Source of the DNA: an uncultured Sphingomonas sp.
GTDB taxonomy: Bacteria; Pseudomonadota; Alphaproteobacteria; Sphingomonadales; Sphingomonadaceae
Length of the DNA stretch: 64,000 bases
Assembly (NCBI RefSeq): GCF_913776855.1
Contig: NZ_CAJYQD010000034.1
Coordinates: 62,001 to 126,000 of the forward strand
Direction: 5' to 3'
Program-made: the position numbers and the translations under genes
Notes under the pieces: generated by a model
Databases searched by the model: none
Told to the model about the DNA's origin: nothing
What the model saw: the letters and a program-made list of their open reading frames with translations, nothing else
Shown: piece after piece, positions 55,097 to 63,018 of the stretch
How the letters are laid out: every line of letters begins with the position of its first letter
Position numbering within the stretch: position 1 is the stretch's first letter

Positions 55097-56470
55097 ATGA
55101 GCACGAAGACCGTTTCGGACAGCAAAGCAGCGGTCATCGAGGACCGTTCGCAACTGATCGCCTATTTCGCCGGGGGCGAGAAGCCGGCGGAGCGCTGGCG
55201 CATCGGCACCGAACACGAGAAGTTCGTCTATCGCACCAGCGACCATGCCGCCCCGTCCTATGACGAACCCGGCGGCATCCGCGACCTGCTCGCCGGCCTC
55301 GAACGCTTCGGCTGGCGTCCGGTTGAGGAGGGCGGCAAGGTCATCGCGCTAACCGGCAAGGACGGTTCGGTCAGCCTGGAGCCCGCCGGGCAGTTCGAAC
55401 TGTCGGGCGCGCCGCTCGAAAACCTGCATCAGACCTGCGCCGAAACCGGCCGCCATCTGGATCAAGTGAAGGCGGTCGGCGACGAACTCGGCCTTGGTTT
55501 CCTTGGCCTCGGCATGTGGCCCGACAAGCGCCGCGACGAACTGCCGATCATGCCCAAGGGCCGCTATGGCATCATGCTGAACCATATGCCGCGCGTCGGC
55601 AGCATGGGCCTCGACATGATGCTGCGCACCTGCACGATTCAGGTGAACCTCGATTATTCGAGCGAAGCGGACATGGTGCAGAAATTCCGCGTCGGCCTTG
55701 CGCTGCAGCCGCTCGCGACCGCGCTGTTCGCCAATTCGCCGTTCACCGACGGCCTGCCCAACGGCCAGCTCTCTTATCGATCGCACATCTGGTCCGACAC
55801 CGATCCGGCACGCACCGGCATGTTGCCCTTCGTGTTCGAGAACGGCTTCGGTTACGAACGCTATGCCGACTATGCGCTCGATGTGCCGATGTACTTCGTC
55901 TATCGCGACGGCCGCTACATCGATGCCGCCGGCCTGTCGTTCCGCGACTTCCTGAAGGGCGAATTGTCGGTCCTGCCGGGCGAGAAGCCGACGATGGAGG
56001 ACTGGGCCGACCATCTCTCCACCGCCTTCCCCGAAGTGCGCCTCAAGACCTTCCTCGAAATGCGCGGTGCCGATGGCGGGCCGTGGGGCCGCATCTGCGC
56101 CCTCCCCGCCCTGTGGGTCGGGCTGCTCTACGATCAGAGCGCATTGGATGCCGCATGGGATCTGGTGAAGGGCTGGTCGATCGAGGACCGCCAGCAGCTG
56201 CGCGACACGGTGCCCGCCCTCGGCCTCGACGCACCGCTGCCCGGTGGCGGCACCTTGCGCGATATCGCGGGCGACGTCCTCGACATTGCCGGCCGGGGCC
56301 TCAGCGCCCGCCGTCGCCTCAGCCTGTCGGGGGAAGACGAAAGCGGCTTCCTCGAACCGCTGCGCGAGGTCGTCCGATCGGGCAAGGTCCCGGCGCAGGT
56401 GCTGCTCGACAAGTTCGCCGGCGAATGGGGCGGCGACCTGTCGAAGGTGTACGACGAGTATAGTTTCTAA
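55097..56470 (+). CDS. gshA: Glutamate-cysteine ligase (plant/alphaproteobacterial type)
   Basis: First enzyme of glutathione synthesis, joining glutamate and cysteine. The 457-residue protein is of the GCS2 family: 'RIGTEHEKFVYR', 'GSVSLEPAGQFELSGAPL', 'HMPRVGSMGLDMMLRTCTIQVNLDYSSEADM' and 'LSTAFPEVRLKTFLEMRGADGGPW'. An upstream ATG (55085) is in frame but adds only four residues. It follows rsmE after about 65 bases. A repeat element lies just after its stop. Confidence 0.95.
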   Translation: MSTKTVSDSKAAVIEDRSQLIAYFAGGEKPAERWRIGTEHEKFVYRTSDHAAPSYDEPGGIRDLLAGLERFGWRPVEEGGKVIALTGKDGSVSLEPAGQFELSGAPLENLHQTCAETGRHLDQVKAVGDELGLGFLGLGMWPDKRRDELPIMPKGRYGIMLNHMPRVGSMGLDMMLRTCTIQVNLDYSSEADMVQKFRVGLALQPLATALFANSPFTDGLPNGQLSYRSHIWSDTDPARTGMLPFVFENGFGYERYADYALDVPMYFVYRDGRYIDAAGLSFRDFLKGELSVLPGEKPTMEDWADHLSTAFPEVRLKTFLEMRGADGGPWGRICALPALWVGLLYDQSALDAAWDLVKGWSIEDRQQLRDTVPALGLDAPLPGGGTLRDIAGDVLDIAGRGLSARRRLSLSGEDESGFLEPLREVVRSGKVPAQVLLDKFAGEWGGDLSKVYDEYSF

Positions 56471-56474
56471 ACCG

Positions 56475-56605
56475 ATCCTCCCCGGCTCGGGGAGGGGGAC
56501 CAGCGAAGCTGGTGGAGGGGGGTGCCCGCAAACGCTGTCGTTGCGTTGCGCGGCGATCCCCCTCCCCCGTCCTACGGACGGTCCCCCTCCCCGTGCCGGG
56601 GAGGA
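56475..56605. repeat. Intergenic inverted-repeat element, family B (copy 1)
   Basis: It begins 'ATCCTCCCCGGCTCGGGGAG', continues with 'GACCAGCGAAGCTGGTGGAG', and ends with 'CCCCCTCCCCGTGCCGGGGAGGA'. A similar element is at 62080-62215. Its right end forms the last codons of the convergent membrane gene. Confidence 0.75.
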
Positions 56606-57870
56606 GAGAATAGCTTGGTCACCCACCCCCGCCGCACCATCCAGTCGCTATACGCCCGATACGCCGGGTCCTGCCCCAGATGCCATTCCTCGGTTTTGGC
56701 CCGCCAGTAATAGACCCCGCTGACGCACGCCAAAATCGCAGTACTGCGCGCCGCCGACGTCCAGCTGTCGGCCGTCGTCAGCACCGGAATGGTCGAAATC
56801 CACCAGAACAGGTTCTTCGACAGATAGGCCGGATGCCGGCTGAACGCATATGGTCCATGCGTCAGGATGCCCCGGTGCGTCAGGTTCGAAAAGCGCAGGC
56901 CAAACGCCATCGTCGCCCAGGCATAGATCGCGGTCAGCGCCACCAGCACCGCGCCGACGATCCACAACAGCACCGGATGATCCGCGAACCAATAGGTCCA
57001 GTCGGCCGTCCCCGGATGATAATCGAGCGGCCCGCCATTCGCCATCAGGATGAACGGCGGATAGCAGATCAGCGCCGCCGACCATCCCGCCGCATAGGGC
57101 GTGGCGCTGCGGATATGGCTGTCGAGCGGCCGCATCGCGAGGATATAGCCCGCCGTCGCGAACGCCACGTCGATCACGAACATGAAGGTGATGAGCCAGT
57201 TGGCCAGCGGCACCGGCCCGGTCAGCACGGCGGAGCGCTGCGTGCGGATGAATTCGCCGAACCCCGGCGGCACGATCGCCAGCATGAAGGCGAGGAAGAA
57301 CGCCTTCACCGCCCAGCCGCGCAGATGGTTCCAGATGGCGTCCCGGTCGATGGGTTCGTCGAGGTGCATCGCCCACGCTCCCAGCGCCCAGCACCCATCC
57401 TTCGGCTCGACCAGCCGCCGGTCGATCCACAGCATGTAGGGGATCGACAGCACGAACAACGGTACCGATGCCCACCCGAACACCCACATCGAGAAAGCGA
57501 ACCCGCCCTCCCAATAAAACCGCCCGGTGGTATAGATTGCCGCGATCAGGCCCCATGTGATCCACAACCCGGCCAGCTTGGTCAGGCTGATCTCGACCGT
57601 CTCGCGCCACGGCCGCACCTTGCTCCAGTCGATTCCCGTCGATGGGTTGCGATGCACTTTGTCGACCAGCAGCGACCACAGCACCATCGGCAGCGCACAG
57701 GCGGCGACGTTGACCAGCGCCGCATACGGCCCGTCCATCCCGTAATGCCACGCCACCGCAACCCACGCGAGCAACCCCGCCAGTCCGGCAAGTCCCACGC
57801 CCGACGATACCGCAGATGGCGGTCGCCGGTCGGGTTCGGCTTGCAAGGACAGGGAGTTGGGCTGATACAT
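56572..57870 (-). CDS. Multi-pass membrane protein with an isoprenylcysteine methyltransferase-like C-terminal domain
   Basis: A 432-residue protein with about nine hydrophobic helices. The last part, 'LRFSNLTHRGILTHGPYAFSRHPAYLSKNLFWW' and 'YYWRAKTEEWHLGQDPAYRAYSDWM', is the SAM-binding ICMT/PEMT signature, implying methylation of a lipid or membrane substrate. The N-terminal 250 residues are unassigned. The final residues, 'SPPRHGEGDRP', are encoded by the family B repeat, so the native end was probably replaced or extended. ATG 57870 is taken; a TTG lies two codons earlier. Confidence 0.78.
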   Translation of the reverse strand: MYQPNSLSLQAEPDRRPPSAVSSGVGLAGLAGLLAWVAVAWHYGMDGPYAALVNVAACALPMVLWSLLVDKVHRNPSTGIDWSKVRPWRETVEISLTKLAGLWITWGLIAAIYTTGRFYWEGGFAFSMWVFGWASVPLFVLSIPYMLWIDRRLVEPKDGCWALGAWAMHLDEPIDRDAIWNHLRGWAVKAFFLAFMLAIVPPGFGEFIRTQRSAVLTGPVPLANWLITFMFVIDVAFATAGYILAMRPLDSHIRSATPYAAGWSAALICYPPFILMANGGPLDYHPGTADWTYWFADHPVLLWIVGAVLVALTAIYAWATMAFGLRFSNLTHRGILTHGPYAFSRHPAYLSKNLFWWISTIPVLTTADSWTSAARSTAILACVSGVYYWRAKTEEWHLGQDPAYRAYSDWMVRRGWVTKLFSPPRHGEGDRP

Positions 57871-57941
57871 GGGCAATCCGCTACACCCGCGATGGTAAGC
57901 ATCCGGTGAAGCATATCCTTTTCAAAAGGAAGTATCTGCCC

Positions 57942-59864
57942 TTGCGTATCGTTCTTGCCGCGTTGCTGCTGACCACCACCGCCCTTCCCGCCGCCGCACA
58001 GCAGATCAACCCGCCGGGCAACACCCTGCCCCAACCGACGCCGATCGTGGACACCGTGCCCGCCGCGCGCGACGTGGATTATCCCGGCACGATCAAGCTG
58101 GACGTCGATGCGACCGACACGACGCAGGGCATTTTCCGCGTAAAGGAAACGATCCCGGTCGCCCGCAGCGGCCACATGGTGCTGCTGATGCCGAAATGGC
58201 TGCCGGGCAAGCATGGCCCACGCGGTGAAATCGAGAAGCTTGCCGGCCTCGTCGTCCGCGCAAACGGTCGCGAACTGCCGTGGACCCGCGACGTGCTGGA
58301 CATGTTCGCCTTCCACATCGACGTGCCGGCCGGGGCGAAGAACCTCGACGTCCAGTTCCAGTTCCTGACCGCGACGCAGGGCGATCAGGGTCGCATCGTC
58401 GTCACCCCGGAAATGCTGAACCTGCAGTTCGAATCGGTCAGCCTGTATCCGGCGGGCTATTATACGCGCCGTATTCCGATCGAGGCCACGGTGAAGTACC
58501 CGACCGGCTGGACCGCCGCATCGGCCCTGCCGTCAAAGGCGCAGGGCGGGGTCTATCGCTATGAACGCACCAGTTATGAAACGCTGGTCGATTCGCCGGT
58601 CTTCGCGGGCAAATATTTCAAGCGCTTTCCGCTGACCGATCGCGTCGGCCTGAACGTCGTCGCCGACAAGCCGTCCGAGCTGGCCGCCACGCCCGAACAG
58701 ATCGCAGCGCACACCCGGCTAGTCGAACAGGCGGTGAAGCTGTTCGGCGCCCAGCATTACGACAAGTATGAATTCCTGCTGTCGATCACCGACAAGATGG
58801 GATCGATCGGCCTCGAACATCACCGCTCGTCGGAGAACGGCGTCGATCCGGGCTATTTCACCGACTGGAATGCCGGGCCGGGCGAACGCAACCTGTTGCC
58901 GCACGAATTCACCCATAGCTGGGACGGCAAGTATCGCCGCGGCGCGGACCTGTTCACGCCCGATTTCCGTACCCCCATGCGCAACTCGATGCTGTGGGTG
59001 TATGAGGGGCAGACCCAGTTCTGGGGCTATGTGCTGCAGGCGCGGTCGGGCCTCGTGTCGAAGCAGGATACGCTCGACGCCTATGCCGACATCGCCGCCG
59101 CGCTGGACGCCCGCGAGGGTCGCCAGTGGCGCCCGCTGATCGATACCACCAACGATCCGGTCATCACCGCCCGTCGTCCCAAGGGCTGGGTCAGCTGGCA
59201 GCGGTCGGAGGATTATTACAACGAAGGGCTGCTGGTGTGGATGGAGGTCGACTCGATCCTGCGCAAGCAGTCGGGCGGCACGAAGTCGATGGACGATTTC
59301 GCCCGCGCGTTCTTCGGCGTGCGCGACGGCGACTGGGGCGTGCTGCCCTATACACTGGCCGATGTGGTCAGGACGCTGAACGGCATCCAGCCCTATGACT
59401 GGGCCGGCTTCCTCGACAAGCGCCTCAATGCCCGCACCGACCGCGCGCCGATCGACGGCTTTGCCGCCAATGGCTATCGCATCGTCTATACCGACACGCC
59501 GACGCCGTACCTGAAGGGCCGCGAAAAGACCGGCGGGGGCGTATCAGTCCCCTATTCGCTCGGCCTGACCGCGAACAAGGACGGCAAGGTTGGCAGCGTC
59601 ATGTGGGGCAGCCCGGCGTTCAAGGCAGGCTTCGAAACCGGGACGACCATCGTCGCGGTCAACGGCACGGCCTACACCCCCGACCGGCTGCGCGATGCAG
59701 TCGGCGCGGCCAAGGGGTCGAAGGACCCGATCCGCCTGACCGTCCGCATGGACGATGCCGTGCGTGAAATCGCGATCCCCTATAACGAAGGACATCGCTA
59801 TCCCCGCCTCGAAAAGGTCGGCGACGGCGAAAACGGTATCGACCGGCTGCTCGCCGCCAAATGA
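57942..59864 (+). CDS. M61 family metallopeptidase with PDZ domain
   Basis: A 640-residue exported peptidase of the glycyl aminopeptidase family. The signal peptide 'RIVLAALLLTTTALPAAAQ' is followed by an N-terminal beta domain and the zinc site H321-E-F-T-H325 in 'NLLPHEFTHSWDGKYRR', with Glu in 'YEGQTQFWG' as third ligand. A C-terminal PDZ domain covers about 545-620 ('GSVMWGSPAFKAGFETGTTIVAVNGTAY'). No ATG fits: TTG 57942 follows AAGGAAG at ideal spacing and opens a clean signal peptide, while GTG 57906 is a longer alternative. Confidence 0.88.
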   Translation: MRIVLAALLLTTTALPAAAQQINPPGNTLPQPTPIVDTVPAARDVDYPGTIKLDVDATDTTQGIFRVKETIPVARSGHMVLLMPKWLPGKHGPRGEIEKLAGLVVRANGRELPWTRDVLDMFAFHIDVPAGAKNLDVQFQFLTATQGDQGRIVVTPEMLNLQFESVSLYPAGYYTRRIPIEATVKYPTGWTAASALPSKAQGGVYRYERTSYETLVDSPVFAGKYFKRFPLTDRVGLNVVADKPSELAATPEQIAAHTRLVEQAVKLFGAQHYDKYEFLLSITDKMGSIGLEHHRSSENGVDPGYFTDWNAGPGERNLLPHEFTHSWDGKYRRGADLFTPDFRTPMRNSMLWVYEGQTQFWGYVLQARSGLVSKQDTLDAYADIAAALDAREGRQWRPLIDTTNDPVITARRPKGWVSWQRSEDYYNEGLLVWMEVDSILRKQSGGTKSMDDFARAFFGVRDGDWGVLPYTLADVVRTLNGIQPYDWAGFLDKRLNARTDRAPIDGFAANGYRIVYTDTPTPYLKGREKTGGGVSVPYSLGLTANKDGKVGSVMWGSPAFKAGFETGTTIVAVNGTAYTPDRLRDAVGAAKGSKDPIRLTVRMDDAVREIAIPYNEGHRYPRLEKVGDGENGIDRLLAAK

Positions 59865-60004
59865 AGCCTGCCCCATCCGGTCCCACATCGGGACCGGATG
59901 GGCGCGTCCGTAACGATTCCAAGGAAAAGCGGCTTCTCCATTTGTGAATAACCGGTAAAGGGCGCGTCTACCGCGCTGCAGCGTGAGATGAGGGAGTAGT
60001 ATCA

Positions 60005-60580
60005 ATGCGCATCGACATGGTGCCGGTCGGCGACGATCCGCCCAACAGCCTGAACGTCATCATTGAAGTGCCCACCGGCGGCGAACCGGTGAAGTATGAA
60101 TTCGACAAGGCGTCGGGCGCGCTGTTCGTCGATCGCATCCTGCACACGCCGATGCGCTATCCGGCGAATTACGGCTTCGTGCCGCACACCCTGTCGCCCG
60201 ACGGCGATCCGCTCGACGCGCTGGTCGTGTCGCGCTCGCCCTTCATCCCCGGCTGCGTCGTCCGCGCGCGCCCGATCGCGGTGCTGAATCTCGAGGACGA
60301 AGCCGGCGGCGACGAAAAGCTAGTGTGCGTGCCGGTCGACTCGACCTTCCCCTACTACAGCAATGTCGGCGAAAAGGCCGATCTGCCGGAGATCGTGTTC
60401 GAACAGATCGAACATTTCTTCACCCACTATAAGGACCTCGAAAAGAAGAAGTGGGTCCGCATCGGGACGTGGGGCGGCGCCGAGGAAGCGAAGCAGATCA
60501 CCATCGAGGCGATCGAGCGCTACAACGAGGCGAAGGCGAAGGGCGAGGAACCGCACGACGCCGACGTGGCGGGTCGCTGA
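60005..60580 (+). CDS. ppa: Inorganic pyrophosphatase
   Basis: Family I soluble pyrophosphatase that removes PPi and drives biosynthesis forward. The 191-residue protein shows 'VKYEFDKASGALFVDRIL', 'YPANYGFVPHTLSPDGDPLDALVV' with the metal-binding DxDPLD-type acidic cluster, and 'FFTHYKDLEKKKWV'. A clear terminator follows. The 140 bases before it hold no gene. Confidence 0.96.
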   Translation: MRIDMVPVGDDPPNSLNVIIEVPTGGEPVKYEFDKASGALFVDRILHTPMRYPANYGFVPHTLSPDGDPLDALVVSRSPFIPGCVVRARPIAVLNLEDEAGGDEKLVCVPVDSTFPYYSNVGEKADLPEIVFEQIEHFFTHYKDLEKKKWVRIGTWGGAEEAKQITIEAIERYNEAKAKGEEPHDADVAGR

Positions 60581-60590
60581 TCTTGTCAGG

Positions 60591-60620
60591 CGGGCGGGAG
60601 TTTCTCCCGCCCGTTTCATT
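60591..60620 (+). terminator. Rho-independent terminator after ppa
   Basis: A 10-bp perfect stem, CGGGCGGGAG (60591-60600) with CTCCCGCCCG (60604-60613), then TTTCATTTT. Confidence 0.85.
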
Positions 60621-60658
60621 TTGGGGTAGAGCGATCGCGCTGCGTAGGCCCCTCCCTC

Positions 60659-60753
60659 GTCACTCCCGCGAAGGCGGGAGTCCATCGACGCTGCCGTCGA
60701 AGGTCCTGCACCACCGCACGCGCATATTGGTTCCCGCCTTCGCGGGAATGACG
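60659..60753. repeat. Dispersed palindromic repeat, family A variant
   Basis: Arms 'TCACTCCCGCGAAGGCGGGA' and 'TCCCGCCTTCGCGGGAATGA' enclose about 55 bases, between ppa and the TfoX-like gene. Confidence 0.78.
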
Positions 60754-60769
60754 GGAAATGAGCAGGCCA

Positions 60770-61126
60770 TCACCCCTTCGCCCGCTTGCGCCTGACGGGC
60801 GCCCGCCGCCCGGCCTCGACCGCCAGTGCCGCCCATTCCCGCATCGCGTCCGCATCGTCGAGCACGTCGTCGGGTGCGCGGCGATAGTTCATCGTCGCGG
60901 TCGTTCCGTCCTTGCGCTCATAGGTGAAACGCGCGCACCCGGCCGCATCCCATAGCGCATCGGCCGCCACGTCGGATTTGAACCAAAGCGCATCGTCCAG
61001 CACGATCGCAAAGACGGTGCCGTCGAGATACAGCGTCGCCCCGCCCATCATCCGGCGAAAACTGACCTGACCCAGCGGCGCCATCGCCTCCTCGACCCAG
61101 TCGATCAGGGCGGTATCGACGCTCAT
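60770..61126 (-). CDS. TfoX/Sxy N-terminal domain protein
   Basis: A 118-residue protein with 'VSFRRMMGGATLYLDGTVFAIVLDDALWFKSD', the hallmark of the TfoX N-terminal domain. In Enterobacteria Sxy/TfoX promotes competence, but single-domain alphaproteobacterial versions have no proven role. The C-terminus is basic. Its ATG overlaps the TGA of the EamA gene (ATGA at 61123-61126). Confidence 0.88.
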   Translation of the reverse strand: MSVDTALIDWVEEAMAPLGQVSFRRMMGGATLYLDGTVFAIVLDDALWFKSDVAADALWDAAGCARFTYERKDGTTATMNYRRAPDDVLDDADAMREWAALAVEAGRRAPVRRKRAKG

Positions 61127-62016
61127 GCCCCCGCCTCGCTCTGCACCGCCGGCACCCGGCGCCGCACCGCGACGATGCACCCCGCCACGATCAGCAGCGC
61201 ACCGACCACCGTATAGGGCGACACCGTCTCACCGAACACGATCCACCCGGTAATCGCCGCCCAAACGAACGCGCTGTATTCGACCGGGGCCAGCACCTGC
61301 GCCTCGGCCCGCGCATAGGCCCAGGCCAGCGCCATTACCGACGCGATATTGAGCAGCGCCGCGCCGATCAATGTGCCCAGTTGCGACGGTGCCGGCATGG
61401 CGCCCAGCCATGGAGCGGCGGGCAGCAGCATTGCGCCGATGACGAGGCTGGAGAACAACGCGACCTCCAGCGGGTCGGCGGCCTGCGCCTGCTGCCGTAG
61501 GAAGATCAGGCTGGCGGCATAGAGGATCGACGCGGCGACACAGGCGAGGCTGCCCAGCACCGCCTGTGTCGATGCATCCGCCTGAACCTCGCCAGCGGCA
61601 ATCACCAACACGCCGATCGACGCGACCAGCGACCCGATGATCGCCGCACGGCGGATCGTCTCGCCCAGGAACAAAGCGGCCAGATACAAGGCGATCAGCG
61701 GCGCGAGAAAGGTCAGCGCGACCCCCTGCGCCATCGGCACCCGTGCAAGGCCCCAGAAGAACAGCACGACCGACGCGCCCGCAGACACGCCGCGTCCCAC
61801 ATGCAGCTTCAACACGCCCCATGCCGGCCAGCGCCGCCCGCGCGCCACGAACACGACCGCACACAGCACCGCTCCCGCCACCGACCGCCACAGCACGGCA
61901 TTGTACGCGCCGCTGTCGATCGACAACTGCTTCATCAGTGCGTCCATGACCGTATAGACCATGATCCCGGCCCCGGCGACGAGGAAGGCGCGCAGCGAAG
62001 ACGGGGCGGCGGACAT
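61123..62016 (-). CDS. EamA/DMT family transporter
   Basis: A 297-residue inner membrane protein with ten hydrophobic helices in two EamA repeats. 'VMDALMKQLSIDSGAYNAVLWRSVAGA' and 'PMAQGVALTFLAPLIALYLAALFLGE' mark the first repeat; 'LAPVEYSAFVWAAITGWIVFGE' marks the second. The substrate is unknown. ATG 62016 fits the first helix; the longer open frame runs through a repeat. Confidence 0.9.
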   Translation of the reverse strand: MSAAPSSLRAFLVAGAGIMVYTVMDALMKQLSIDSGAYNAVLWRSVAGAVLCAVVFVARGRRWPAWGVLKLHVGRGVSAGASVVLFFWGLARVPMAQGVALTFLAPLIALYLAALFLGETIRRAAIIGSLVASIGVLVIAAGEVQADASTQAVLGSLACVAASILYAASLIFLRQQAQAADPLEVALFSSLVIGAMLLPAAPWLGAMPAPSQLGTLIGAALLNIASVMALAWAYARAEAQVLAPVEYSAFVWAAITGWIVFGETVSPYTVVGALLIVAGCIVAVRRRVPAVQSEAGA

Positions 62017-62079
62017 GCGGACCTTTCGGGTTGCGGAGGCTGGCGTTGCTGTCGCGTAGCTGGCCCGACGATGCAACCT

Positions 62080-62215
62080 TATCCTCCCCGGCATGGGGAG
62101 GGGACCGCGCCCGCAAGGGCGACGTGGAAGGGGATCGCGGCGCAACGCAACCGTTCCGTATGAGGATGCCCCTTCCACCAGCTGCGCTGGTCCCCCTCCC
62201 CGTGCCGGGAAGGAT
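62080..62215. repeat. Intergenic inverted-repeat element, family B (copy 2)
   Basis: Its ends 'ATCCTCCCCGGCATGGGGAG' and 'CCCCCTCCCCGTGCCGGGAAGGA' match the copy at 56475-56605, with CCACCAGCTGCGCTGG inside. It separates the divergent EamA and DUF1345 genes, so it may hold or displace their promoters. Confidence 0.75.
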
Positions 62216-62250
62216 TTGCAAGGACCTCTACCTCCGATACATCCACCCCC

Positions 62251-62889
62251 ATGCCCCTGCATCTCGGCCAGCGCCTTGCCCCCGCCCGCTTCGTCGCCTT
62301 CGCCGCCGTGGCGGTCGCCGCCGGATGCTGGTCGGTGCCGATGCTCGGCTGGCGGATCGGCATCCCGCTGGCGTTCGACATCGGTGCGGTCGTGTTCCTC
62401 CTGTCGTGCGTGTCGCTGCTGGGGGCTTCGGCCGACCGGATGCGACAGGCGGCGATCCGCAACGATGCCAACCGCACGCTGCTGCTGATCCTGTCAGCCG
62501 CAATCGCCATCGTGCTGCTGACCGCGATCGCAATCGAACTGGGCCAGCGCGGCACGCCCAGCGCGCGGATCGTCGTGCTGGTGGTCGCGACGCTGCTGCT
62601 CGCCTGGACGTTCGCCAACACCATCTATGCGCTGCATTATGCGCATCTGTTCTACACCGCCGACGATGCCGGGAAGGACAGTGGCGGGATCGATATGCCG
62701 GGTACCGACGAACCGGATTACTGGGATTTCGTCTATTTCGCCTTCACGCTGGGCATGACATTCCAGACTTCGGACGTGTCGATCACGTCGCGAACGATGC
62801 GGCGGACGGTGACCGGGCACTGCCTGATCGCGTTCGTCTTCAACCTTGGCGTGGTCGCGTTCAGCGTGAACGTGCTGGGGGGATCGTAA
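62251..62889 (+). CDS. DUF1345 family membrane protein
   Basis: A 212-residue protein with about five hydrophobic helices. The C-terminal block 'YWDFVYFAFTLGMTFQTSDVSITSRTMRRTVTGHCLIAFVFN' is the DUF1345 signature. Function is unknown; the region recalls a pore-loop segment of small channels, which is only a resemblance. Confidence 0.88.
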   Translation: MPLHLGQRLAPARFVAFAAVAVAAGCWSVPMLGWRIGIPLAFDIGAVVFLLSCVSLLGASADRMRQAAIRNDANRTLLLILSAAIAIVLLTAIAIELGQRGTPSARIVVLVVATLLLAWTFANTIYALHYAHLFYTADDAGKDSGGIDMPGTDEPDYWDFVYFAFTLGMTFQTSDVSITSRTMRRTVTGHCLIAFVFNLGVVAFSVNVLGGS

Positions 62890-62901
62890 CAAACCCCTGC
62901 C

Positions 62902-63001
62902 ACCCCGTTTACTTCGAGCTTGTCAAGAAGCCCTTGCTCAGGACGAAGCGTTCTCGACGGACGCTTCTCAACAGGCTCGAAGCTGCTCGAACAGAACGGG
63001 A
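62902..63001. repeat. Intergenic inverted-repeat element, family C (copy 2)
   Basis: It begins 'CCCCGTTTACTTCGAGCTTG', holds a 'GTTCTCGAC' block, and ends 'GAAGCTGCTCGAACAGAACG'. It matches the ends of the element at 1291-1405. It lies between convergent DUF1345 and ispG genes. Confidence 0.65.
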
Positions 63002-63018
63002 TGGATAGGGCGGAACGG

